DNA from: Scilla litardierei | Lineage: Eukaryota > Streptophyta > Magnoliopsida > Asparagales > Asparagaceae | Direction of reading: 5' to 3' | DNA: 64,000 bases | Assembly (NCBI GenBank): GCA_030789695.1 | Contig: CM061140.1 | Location: 79,918,422 to 79,982,421 of the forward strand | Shown here: positions 56,225-64,000 of the stretch, in pieces | Layout: every line of letters begins with the position of its first letter | How positions within the stretch are numbered: position 1 is the stretch's first letter | Notes under the pieces: model-generated | The model's database searches: none | What the model was told of the DNA's origin: nothing | The model's input: only the letters and a program-made list of their open reading frames with translations | Made by a program: the position numbers and the translations under genes

Positions 56225-57484
56225 GCATGACACGTGAGTGAATGACCCTATGTCTGATGATGGCCAGATGAGGCGATATGTGCATGCCGATGCCATCAAG
56301 ACCCCGAACGTGTCACTTATGATGTTAACTAATAAAATTGAATAAATCTCGTTCCTATCTAATGAGGGTGAGTTAGCAAAGCCCGGTTTTAGGTGGGGTT
56401 TGAGTAAATTGTGGATATGAGGCCTGGACTGTGAAGTTGGGAGATGATTATGTGATGTGTGAAGTTTACAACCACTCGCCTTTACCAGGAGTGGAGGGGA
56501 TTTTCATACACACTCGCCTTTACCGGGAGTGGAGGTGTCAGGGCGTTGTAGAGCCTCACACCTGCCAGGGACGGGGGAACTGAGAGGCCTGGCGTACAGT
56601 ACAAGTGTCCACTGCGTCGTGTGCTATATTCACCCCACATTTGGGGTGAAGTCCAGGTCCTGATATCCCACAGTTTACCCAAGTCCCAATTAATTGAATT
56701 CTAAAATAATAAAATGAGGATTGGTGTGTTACTCCTTCTTCTGACAGCACTCCCTCTTCCCTTTGCCTGATCTTTGTGATTCTAGGTCATGCCTCAGACA
56801 CTTGCACTCATTTATCAGATAATGGTTGCCTGAACACTTGTATTATTGTTGTTGTTGTTGTTGTTGTTATTATTATTATTATTCGTGCTAACCTCTTTCT
56901 GCAGCAGCTTGACATTGGACCGCAGGTATGATCCCCTTACTTAGTTGTTTACTTTCCTTACGTTACTTAGTTTGCATGCCTCAGTTCCTTGCCATGTCTG
57001 GTGGAGTAATAACCTTAGAATGGTATTCCAAATCCAAGTTGGTTCCTACTGGGGCACGCGTTGACGTGCTCCTCCCTATTTTACAGGTAGCATGGGCAGA
57101 CTGGTTAGAGATACCTTGAAGGTGGGTTTCAGGGGTAGCACGTGGTGTGAGCTGTAGGTTGTGGTATGACGTGGTTGTTGGGAGGTGGATAGGGTTGGTG
57201 TATGTGAAATGATGTACTGGGTTATGTATATAAATGGAAGATGTTTTGTAAAGTGTGTTCTTATTGTTCTATGTCACTATGAGTTGTTTGATATTTTTGG
57301 AGCTTTACTTGTACTATCCCAGCATGCGTGCAGTGGCCTGCTTATTCACTTCGCTTATTCACTTCGCTTATTCACTTCTTCCTTCTATCGCTCTCTTTTC
57401 CTCTCTCATCACCCTCCCTCTTCAGGATACTTGAAAAAGAAAATTTAATACCAGGTATTCTGGGGATCGGGGCTTGACACAGAG

Positions 57485-57776
57485 TCATTCAGGTGGGTTC
57501 AAGGTCGCCCATTTTTATCCTCTTGTATAATGATAGAGGCATCAGACTCACACTCGCACCCAAGTCGACGAGCGCCCGATTGATTTTCACCTCTCCTATC
57601 GAGCATGGTATGGAGAAGCTCCCTATGTCCTTGAGCTTCGGTGGATTTGCTCGTTGAATCAGATCGATGCACTCCGTTGTCGGGATGACTTTCTCTTTCC
57701 TTGTACCCTTTGTTACCAAATCCTTCAGAAATTTGGCATATGAAGGGATGGTCTCTATAGCCTCTAGGAAGTGGAT
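57485..57776 (-). pseudogene. G3 aspartic protease, N-terminal part
   Basis: The minus strand reads LKDIGSFSIPCSIGEVKINR, then ALVDLGASVSLMPLSLYKRI. This is the retropepsin start of Athila/Tat elements, with the catalytic DLGAS. The frame meets one TGA next to the L5 insertion and continues at 25200 into QLADRSVKYP. Confidence 0.88.
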
Positions 57777-58478
57777 CTACAAACTTAAGTCTTTCACCAT
57801 GTCAAAAAACTTGTCGTACTTCTCATCTATTTTCGCCTTGGCAAGTCTTTGGGGAAATGGCACAGCAGGTTTGAAGACCCTCAAGTTTCCCTCCTCGTTC
57901 TTCTTCTTTTCTTCCTCAGAAACTCCCTCCGGAGTCATGGTGTTAGATGACGAAGCTCCATCGTCATTTGCTTTTATATTTGGTCTCACATCGACCAATG
58001 GAGCTTCGGGTTCCTTAGTTGCCACCCTAGTCAGAATCTGTGTGCCGCTTCTCAAGACTATCACAGACACATTTGCATGATCATGCGTCAAGGCCAATGT
58101 TTGATTGGGCCCCTAGGATTGACCTCCGGCTGACCCGGTAATTGGCCATGTGCCCTCTGAAGATTGGCCACCTACAACCCCAGCTGGGTCACTTGATCGG
58201 CCAAGGTCTTCTGTCCCATCTGCAGCTGCAGGTTAATCTTCTGCTTGTTTGATATGTATTGGGTCAAGAGATTCTCGACTGGAGAGATTACCCGTTGTTT
58301 GTTATATGGTTGCTTCTGTGGCAGGGGCTGCTGATTCCTGGGGGTACTGCTGGTACATCTGATGTGGCTGTTGTCGCTGCTGGTACAACTGCTTCTGCTG
58401 CCGAGGTGACTGATACAATTGTTGTTGAGGTTGCTGTGGCTGCTGGTATGGTGCCCTATAGCTCAAGTTCGGGCGGTT
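57777..58478 (-). pseudogene. G3 Gag C-terminal region
   Basis: The minus strand reads VIVLRSGTQ, then VFKPAVPFPQRLAKAKIDE and YDKFFDMVKDL, the conserved LRSG...PFPQRL block between gag and protease in Athila elements. Upstream, 58100-58478 is Gln/Pro-rich in broken frames. No zinc knuckle is seen. Confidence 0.8.
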
Positions 58479-59574
58479 TCAGTTGTTGGGAGAATACGCC
58501 GGATTTGAGCTTATCCTTGGTGGATAGGATGCGTTACCCATCGGGTTATAGAAAAGAGCGCTTGCTTGATCCACCGGTGGTGAGATATCACCACCATCAA
58601 AGTCTCCCAAGACTTCAGCTTCTACTGCTGCCACTTGCTGAGTGTTGGCACTTCCAGCTTCTACCATAAATACCGAGATCTGGGTAGATAGCAAATCGAA
58701 TTTCCTAGATAGTTTGTCGACCTCTTCTACTCTGTGAATTCCTCCAGGTCTGGGACTGGCACGCTCATCGCACCACCTTTCATTATTAGATGCCATGTTC
58801 TCCAGAATGTTTCCGGCATCTTCCTCGTTCCTTGACATGAAGGACCCTCCAGCCGCGACATCCATCGAGGATTTCAATCATCCCTCAACCCATTGTAGAA
58901 CAAATTGATGATCTGCCATTTGGGGAGCTCATGGTGAGGACATCTCCATTGCATCTCTTTATACCTCATCTATGCCTCATGCAAGGATTCGTGGCTGGAT
59001 TGGGAGAAGGAGGAGATTCGCTCTCAGCTTCATCGTCTTCCCCGGGGGAAAGAACTTGTTAAGGAAAGCGTTGGACAACTTCTCCCAAGTTGTGAAAGTA
59101 TTGGGGTCCTTACCCTTTAGCCATTGTTTGGCTTTGTCTCGCAGAGAGAATGAGAATAATTTGAGCCGGATGGCTTCAGTCGACAGACCGTTGATTCTGA
59201 AGGTGTTGCACTTCTCCAGAAATGAGTCCAGGTGCTCAATCGGGCTCTCCATAGGAGCCCCTGAAAATTAGTCTTGTTGGATCCACGTCACCAATGACGG
59301 CTTCAGCTCGAAACTTCCTGCCGTAATGGCCGGAGGTTGAATGCTGGACGTGGACCCGATGGACGGCATCGAGTACTCAAGCAAGGACTTCTGGGGAGGG
59401 GTATTTTCTCCCATGGTGGCACCCTCTTCCCTTCTTCTTCTCTCGACGTTCAGACGCCTCACGGTAGCGTTTATCTCTGGATCTAGAGGAATCAAGTCGT
59501 CGAGACTTCTTGTATTCCTGCGCATGAAAAATCAAGAAACACCCGTGAAGTGTGTATGGTATAACTTCATATAA
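58479..59574 (-). pseudogene. G3 Gag core
   Basis: Minus-strand pieces include RRNTRSLDDLIPLDPEINA (59525), AITAGSFELKPSLVTWIQQ, then after a TAA stop HLDSFLEKCNTFRINGLS and FSLRDKAKQWLKG...TTWEKLSNAFLNKFFPPGK (retrotransposon gag fold). After a frameshift near 59020 it reads LPKWQIINLFYNGL. MASNNERWCDE and a coiled-coil-like helix follow to 58479. The order and words are those of Athila Gag, which forms the particle. At least two disruptions make it dead. Confidence 0.88.
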
Positions 59575-59694
59575 AAAACAGAAAATAAAGAATAAAAATA
59601 AAAATAAAAATGTAGAACGTGAAAATTATCATGTGGTGAGGATGTGAACTAGTCTCTAGGGTTCACAGGGTCCTAAAAGAAAACAAACACGTTG

Positions 59695-59714
59695 CCTCCT
59701 CGGCAACGGCGTCA
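59695..59714 (-). promoter_or_regulatory. G3 primer binding site, Athila type
   Basis: The minus strand reads TGACGCCGTTGCCGAGGAGG, two changes from the common Athila/Tat site. It lies 7 bases from the LTR end. Confidence 0.85.
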
Positions 59715-59721
59715 TAAAGCT

Positions 59722-61252
59722 TGACGTCCCCTAGATTTAGCAATATATGTTGTACGATCGGGGATACTAGATTTAAATATTTGTAACCGCAAGCGCACGG
59801 TGTTGTAGTGTGGCTTGGGGTCGAACTCAGGGAGGCGTGTGTTGTGATTGTTATCAAGTAGGAACCGGATCACCCGGTGGGTGAGCTAGCCCGATCAATC
59901 GGTTGGATGTCACGAAATAGAAATACGAAAGATGTAAGATATAAAAGGGAACCCAGGAATTTGGTTTCCACCATATCATGTGCCCTCTCTATTACGACCG
60001 ACAGATAGGATAACAATTGGATTTTAGGGTTTAGTGGTGAGACGTTGCCTCTAAGAGTAATACCTAGTGTCCCATGGGCCCGACATTCCGGTCGATGCCC
60101 AGGATGATACGCTAGGTCTACCCGGGTTCGGACGGTGGGCATTCCCATGTCCATTAACACCGACCGACTTCGGGAGCACTAAGCTTGCAACGATTGCTCC
60201 CGACATTTCATCCCGTCGTTCCCACGCGCAAGGATTTAATGTCTACGCTAGGGGTGTGAGCTATGGTTAGGGGATCAAACGCCAGTTTTATTTCCCCTTG
60301 GCCCGACGGTCAGAGGCGGTCTTCCTCCCGCCAATGATAATAAAACGCCCCGCGTAACCATCTAAATTCCTAAATCCTATCGAAACCCTAATCCTATGGT
60401 TGTTCTAGGGAGAACCCACGAAGGGGCTTTCACCAAAATCCCAGATTTAGGAACTACTCACGATTCATAGCAAAAATATCAAAACAACAAAATTTAGCCA
60501 TCAGAAACAAAATCAGGCAATAGAAATACGGAGCAAATAGTATTAAGAATGAAATATCAAACTTACAGAATGATCAGAAAACTTAGAAGAAAAAATAAAT
60601 TCCGAGCCGTCAAAAGTCCCAAAAAAGACAGAAAAATAATTGGGTTTTTGTTCAGGGAAAAACCTAGGGCTATTTATAGAAAACACGGCCACCCGATCGG
60701 TTGAAGCATCAACCGATCGGATGAGCTGACAGTCGACTTCGCCTTCAGCTATTGAGATACATCAACCGGTCGCTGAGCCGACCGGTTGATGCCACCGGGT
60801 CGTGGGTTGGAAGATTTGGCTACAGATGAACTGATCGGGTGAGATGTCACCCAATCGGTTGGAATTAAGCTCCAAAAAGACAGAGAGCTCTGTCGGATTC
60901 ACTCAATCGCTGAACCGATCGGGTGAGCTGCTCTTCACTTCTGATCTTGTCTGGGTCGGATACGCGTGCACCAACCGATCAGTTGGCTCTGTCCAACAAA
61001 TCGGTTGAGGGCTGAAACATGGTATTCTTCGACGATTGGCCCTCGGGATCGTGCCTGACACCTCCCATTGCTCCGAGGACTCATAATATCTGCTTTATAT
61101 GTCACCAACGCTGTCATTCTCCTGCATTGGCATAAAACACAAAGAAATAAAAGAAAACTAAAAATCACGATAGAATGGATATGAAACACCGGAAAACAAT
61201 GGAAAATCACTAAGAAGACGTGCGTGAATATATAAAATATAAACACACGTCA
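59722..61252 (-). repeat. G3 5' LTR with palindromic array
   Basis: 1531 bp, partner of 18445-19977. TATTTATA is at 60671-60678 and the array at about 60688-61010. Several array words carry single changes relative to the other LTR, such as AACTGATCGGGTG and CAACAAATCGGTTG. Confidence 0.92.
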
Positions 61253-62330
61253 CTTCTCCAACCGCTTATCGCACTGTAGCTCATGCTCCAAGGGGACCGA
61301 CTCCTCGGATTCGTGCTCATCGTCCCAGATGACGTCATCGTGGTCCTCCAGCACCGGCTACAGAAGAAGAGGCTGCAGCGGTAGCTGAGGCGATGGTGGA
61401 GCTGCGGAATCCTCAAGAATTACCCTGAAGTCCAAGTACTCCCGGATGTCCCACTCGTAAGTATGTGTAGTCTCTGTAGGCTCCTCGGTACTCTTAGTGA
61501 TGTCGCTGCCAATGTACCGTGCACATCCATCTCCGCAAGGTGAGCTGTGAAGTCCATCTGTGCAGGTGAGGTACTGGAATGTGCCTTCCGAACCAACATC
61601 CTCCGGTGACTCCAAGCGGGGTAGCCCGTCCAAAATGAAAGTCTCTCCCCCTTGGCAATCACATGCCCCATTGTCACTCTTGCTGTCCGAGGAGAATGCA
61701 TCATTATCCAATTCGTAGACATGAAAGCGGGGGTCGACGGGTAGCGGCAATTCAGAAGATGCACCTCCACTACACCCGGGAATCTCCAAAGTAGCCCCAC
61801 TGGTAGAAGCTCCGAGAACGTCCCAAGAAGAGACAACGGCTTCATTTGCCAATGCACAACCTTCACCTCATCTTCAATGGTGTGGTCGTTGCAGAGGTAA
61901 AAGATTCCTCCCATAAAGGCCGAGGGTGCATTGCAAATGTAACGGGTTGCTTGGGGAATTGGATCTCGGGGAACGGCTTCTAGGATTTTGGTGTGGTGGC
62001 TCCGGCCATGCGCAATCTCCGCAAGAGTGATGGTAATAGCTCAGAGGAGTTTTGTCGATGAACAATGTCCTCGAAAAAGGGAACAAGGCCCGATATTTCC
62101 ATGGGTGGTGGAGGGATGTGTTGAGGAAATTGGTGGGAGGGGTATAGGAATGGGTTGTTGGAGTTTGCGTGTAGAGTGAGGGTATGGGAAGTAAATATGC
62201 ACTCCAACCTTTCGTTCCCCGCCATGCCACAATCCTCATAAACAACCATCTCAAATGAACCTGTTCCTCCCACTAGAGCATTGGAACAAGAATTCCACAT
62301 TGCAAGCAAATATATATCTGCACAACACAA
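61253..62330 (-). pseudogene. G4 acidic ORF, N-terminal and central part, unrecognised
   Basis: Minus-strand frames run from about 62330. HQFPQHIPPPPMEISGLVPF is followed by frame shifts, then AEIAHGRSHHTKILEAV and PQATRYICNAPSAFMGG (about 61870-62010), another shift, ANEAVVSSWDVLGASTSG and acidic Ser/Asp/Glu-rich sequence with DPRFHVYELDNDAFSSDS, one TAG near 61357, and DDEHESEESVPLEHEL. It joins 18444 in frame. The whole protein would be about 450-500 residues, strongly acidic toward the C-terminus. No gag, enzyme or zinc motif is recognised. It occupies the gag position after the primer site, so it may be a divergent gag replacement or a captured gene. Confidence 0.55.
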
Positions 62331-62420
62331 ATAGATAACTCGAGAGGAGCGTCAATAGTACAAGAAAATAACAAAAAGATAATGCAAAATATGGTGGAGG
62401 GGAAAAATTTCTTGGTTTAT

Positions 62421-62424
<4 letters not shown>

Positions 62425-62461
<37 letters not shown>
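62425..62461. repeat. (TG)n microsatellite in the G4 leader
   Basis: About 18 TG units lie between the G4 primer site and its ORF. Confidence 0.95.
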
Positions 62462-62464
<3 letters not shown>

Positions 62465-62510
62465 GGGCGAAGTCTAACGAACCTAAACTAAGCTAATATC
62501 AAACCGAACG

Positions 62511-62530
62511 CCTCCCCGGCAACGGCGCCA
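62511..62530 (-). promoter_or_regulatory. G4 primer binding site, Athila type
   Basis: The minus strand reads TGGCGCCGTTGCCGGGGAGG, a perfect match to the widely shared Athila/Tat site. It lies 6 bases from the LTR. Confidence 0.9.
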
Positions 62531-62536
62531 AAAACT

Positions 62537-63067
62537 TGACCGGCGCCCCATTTTATGATTAGGGCACGGTGTCGTTTTACCGCAAGTGCACGGTTAGTGT
62601 AGGGTGCAGGTATATCGAACACAGGGAGGTGGATGGCTTGATGGCTACTAGATTCGCCTAAGTTGTTTGTGAGCTACGCGGATGATATGAGTGGGTAGTA
62701 TAGAAATAAAGGAAAGAAATGAATCCCTGCTAATATGGGTTAGAGCACTCATGACAATTGGTATTCGACTCGACCCAGGGTGAGACATTGCCCCAAAGGT
62801 GGTACCTAGAACCTTATGGGCCCGATATTCTGGTCGGTGCCCAGGATGATACGCTAGGTCTACCCGGTTTCGGACGGTGGGCATTTTCATTTCCAACACC
62901 CTCTACAACCGAGAGCATTAAGGCCACAATGATAGCTCCCAACATTACGTCCAAGCCATTCCCACGTGCAAGGACTCAATGTCAATGCTAGGGCCACAAT
63001 GATAGCTCCCAACGGTCAAAGGCGGTCTTTTTCCCGCCGATGACAATGAAATGCCCTCGCGTAACTC
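62537..63067 (-). repeat. G4 5' LTR, partial
   Basis: The first about 530 bases match the 3' LTR from 14108 (TGACCGGCGCCCCA...GCCCTCGCGTAAC). Homology stops at about 63067. An internal AGGGCCACAATGATAGCTCC duplication at 62921 and 62992 marks a small rearrangement just before the break. Confidence 0.85.
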
Positions 63068-64000
63068 TAGGATCCCATCATGCGACGATAAAGGATCGAA
63101 AGAGAGGAGACTTACGTTAGCGTACGCTTCGCTATAATCTCTGAACTTCGCCCTTAGATTCGCCACAACGGTTGGTACTTCGTCACAGAGGATCGAAGCA
63201 GCGTTTCACCGTCTAAATCTCTATTTGGAAGAAGAACTTAATGGAAGGGAGAAGAGGAAAGAAGGTTGCCTTATGCAAACTTATGGCATGAAGGATTAGC
63301 CTTGAAAGCCATACCCTTGGGTCCTATTTATAGGGCTTGGGGTTAGTTATTGTAGGAAATAACTACATATAAGCTTATTAGCTTATATTAGCACTATTCC
63401 TTATCCTCTTCCTTATGCACTTATTAAGTGCCTTTATGCACTTATAAAGTTACTTTTTCCACTTATCGAGTGGTCCTTTTCACACATGAAAAGGTTCCCT
63501 TCCAACATGCTTTCATGCACGCGACATCTGAGGTCCATAGATCCTCATACATCCCCTCATGGGTGTATACATGTCGTCCATATCCAACATCTCACACTCA
63601 CACTTGAGGGGATTGTAAGGAAACATCTTTTCCTTTATTTCTTCTATTTATCATACTGAGAAATAGACCGTGTGACCGTCATGCGCATAGAGTCCGCTGT
63701 TGTGCACTTGTTAGAGATACACAACACTCCTTGGGGTGCAAAGTTGAGTAGATCAACGCATGTTTTACCCTAGATTATTTCTTCACATTTCTTTTACTTT
63801 ATATTCAACAATTGAATCCCATCTGGATTACAATTGGCTGGCCAGCTTTGAATCTCTAAAGTCCAAATGTGAATATGAAATTAATCTTCCTCTTCTTGAG
63901 ATCCTTTCGATCTTGACTTGACTCGCTTTTCTAACATGCCCCACCGGACCGAATTGACCATTGTCCACAAGCAACATGCTAAGACATCGATCACCTAGTC
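63068..64000. other. Unassigned sequence right of the G4 break
   Basis: It starts GGATCCCATCATGCGACG. It holds CCTATTTATAGG at about 63327-63338 (TATAAATA on minus), stepped TTATTAAGTG/TTATAAAGTT words at 63400-63470, and no long ORF. It looks like part of another repeat, perhaps an LTR or leader that continues past the window. No family is recognised, and it does not resemble the missing C2 gag. Confidence 0.4.

Larger units (their letters stand above)
25201..57479 (+). mobile_element. L5: large non-coding LTR retrotransposon (LARD-like)
   Basis: LTRs start TGTAATGC and end GGGGCTTGACA. The 5' LTR is 25201-28188. The 3' LTR is 49519-57479, about 3.0 kb net of insertions. Perfect CAGAG duplications lie at 25196-25200 and 57480-57484. 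A polypurine tract (AAGGTGGGTAGGA) abuts the right LTR, which fixes plus orientation. The own interior is only about 3.1 kb (28189-30379, 30517-30566, 46011-46937, 49482-49518), TG/TA-rich and without coding capacity. It interrupts the G3 protease, whose frame resumes on the other side. Confidence 0.93.
49519..57479 (+). repeat. L5 3' LTR, split by S3 and S4
   Basis: Pieces 49519-49757, 52695-54212 and 56225-57479 match the 5' LTR in order. Without S3, S4 and their duplications the LTR is about 3.0 kb. Divergence from the 5' LTR is visible in most lines, so L5 is older than C1. Confidence 0.92.
18445..61252 (-). mobile_element. G3: Athila-like Gypsy with gag, protease and ORF2, no RT/integrase
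   Basis: LTRs of 1533 bp (18445-19977) and 1531 bp (59722-61252) flank an interior with an Athila primer site, gag, protease, an internal palindromic array, an ORF2 with the plant transposon domain, and a polypurine tract. The flanks CTCCT/CTTCT are a target duplication with one change. The host ORF of G4 resumes in frame across it. After the protease (24483) I find no RT, RNase H or integrase motif before ORF2 at 23538, so the element is non-autonomous. It is interrupted by L5 inside the protease. Confidence 0.9.
14108..63067 (-). mobile_element. G4: Athila-like Gypsy element, non-autonomous, split by G3
   Basis: The left LTR is 14108-16001. The right LTR starts at 62537 next to an Athila-type primer site and is recognisable to about 63067. 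The own interior is 16002-18444 plus 61253-62536. It carries one unrecognised acidic ORF that reads through the G3 insertion in frame. No Gypsy gag, protease, RT or integrase is seen. TGGAG precedes the left LTR, but its partner is lost because the right LTR is broken. Confidence 0.85.

Overview
The window is intergenic heterochromatin from a flowering plant. It is built almost entirely of LTR retrotransposons nested inside one another, plus Helitrons and one hAT-type MITE. The plant assignment rests on the Athila-type and SIRE-like element families, the Athila primer site (TGGCGCCGTTGCCGGGGA type), and captured exons of chloroplast-type glutamine synthetase. The species cannot be told. I see no intact host gene, tRNA, rRNA or CRISPR array. 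The labels C1, C2, G3, G4, L5, S1-S4, H1 and H2 are mine.

Layout from outside in. (1) C2 is a decayed Copia element on the minus strand (363-1902, 8978-9738, 11455-14107). It holds gag spacer, protease, integrase, RT, RNase H and a downstream ORF2-like gene. It is cut by a complete gag-only Copia (C1, 1903-8977) and by a solo LTR (S1, 9739-11454). (2) At 14108 an Athila-like Gypsy (G4, minus) begins. Its other LTR lies at 62537-63067 and is broken there. (3) G3, a second Athila-like Gypsy (18445-61252, minus), sits inside G4. It has gag, protease and a plant-transposon-domain ORF2, but no RT, RNase H or integrase. (4) L5 (25201-57479, plus) sits inside the G3 protease. It is a large non-coding LTR element with ~3.0 kb LTRs and TSD CAGAG. 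(5) The L5 interior holds a 137-bp Helitron (H1) and a ~15.4-kb Helitron (H2, 30567-46010), both on the minus strand, and solo LTR S2. The L5 3' LTR holds solo LTRs S3 and S4. (6) H2 contains a 511-bp hAT MITE with TSD TTAATGAG. The deepest chain is therefore C2 > G4 > G3 > L5 > H2 > MITE. Most boundaries are supported by TG...CA ends plus target-site duplications, or by reading frames that resume across the insertion.

None of these elements can move unaided. C1 has gag but no pol. G3 has gag and protease but no RT or integrase. G4 carries an unrecognised acidic ORF. L5 is non-coding. C2 is full of stops. H2 has no Rep/helicase but carries gene scraps: RPL5, aldo-keto reductase, plastid glutamine synthetase, AT-hook exons and unrecognised exons. 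All are antisense to the window and co-oriented with the Helitron.

The most unusual recurring feature is an array of short palindromic words in most LTRs, usually just upstream of the presumed TATA box. Each family has its own word: TAGTCGGTC/GACCGACTA, CACCCGATCGGGTG, CAGTCGCCTG, GCAACGTTGC or AATTGATTTAAATCAATT. One word is shared by a Copia LTR and an LTR of another family. Two further arrays lie inside elements, just upstream of ORF2 genes, as if they were second promoters.
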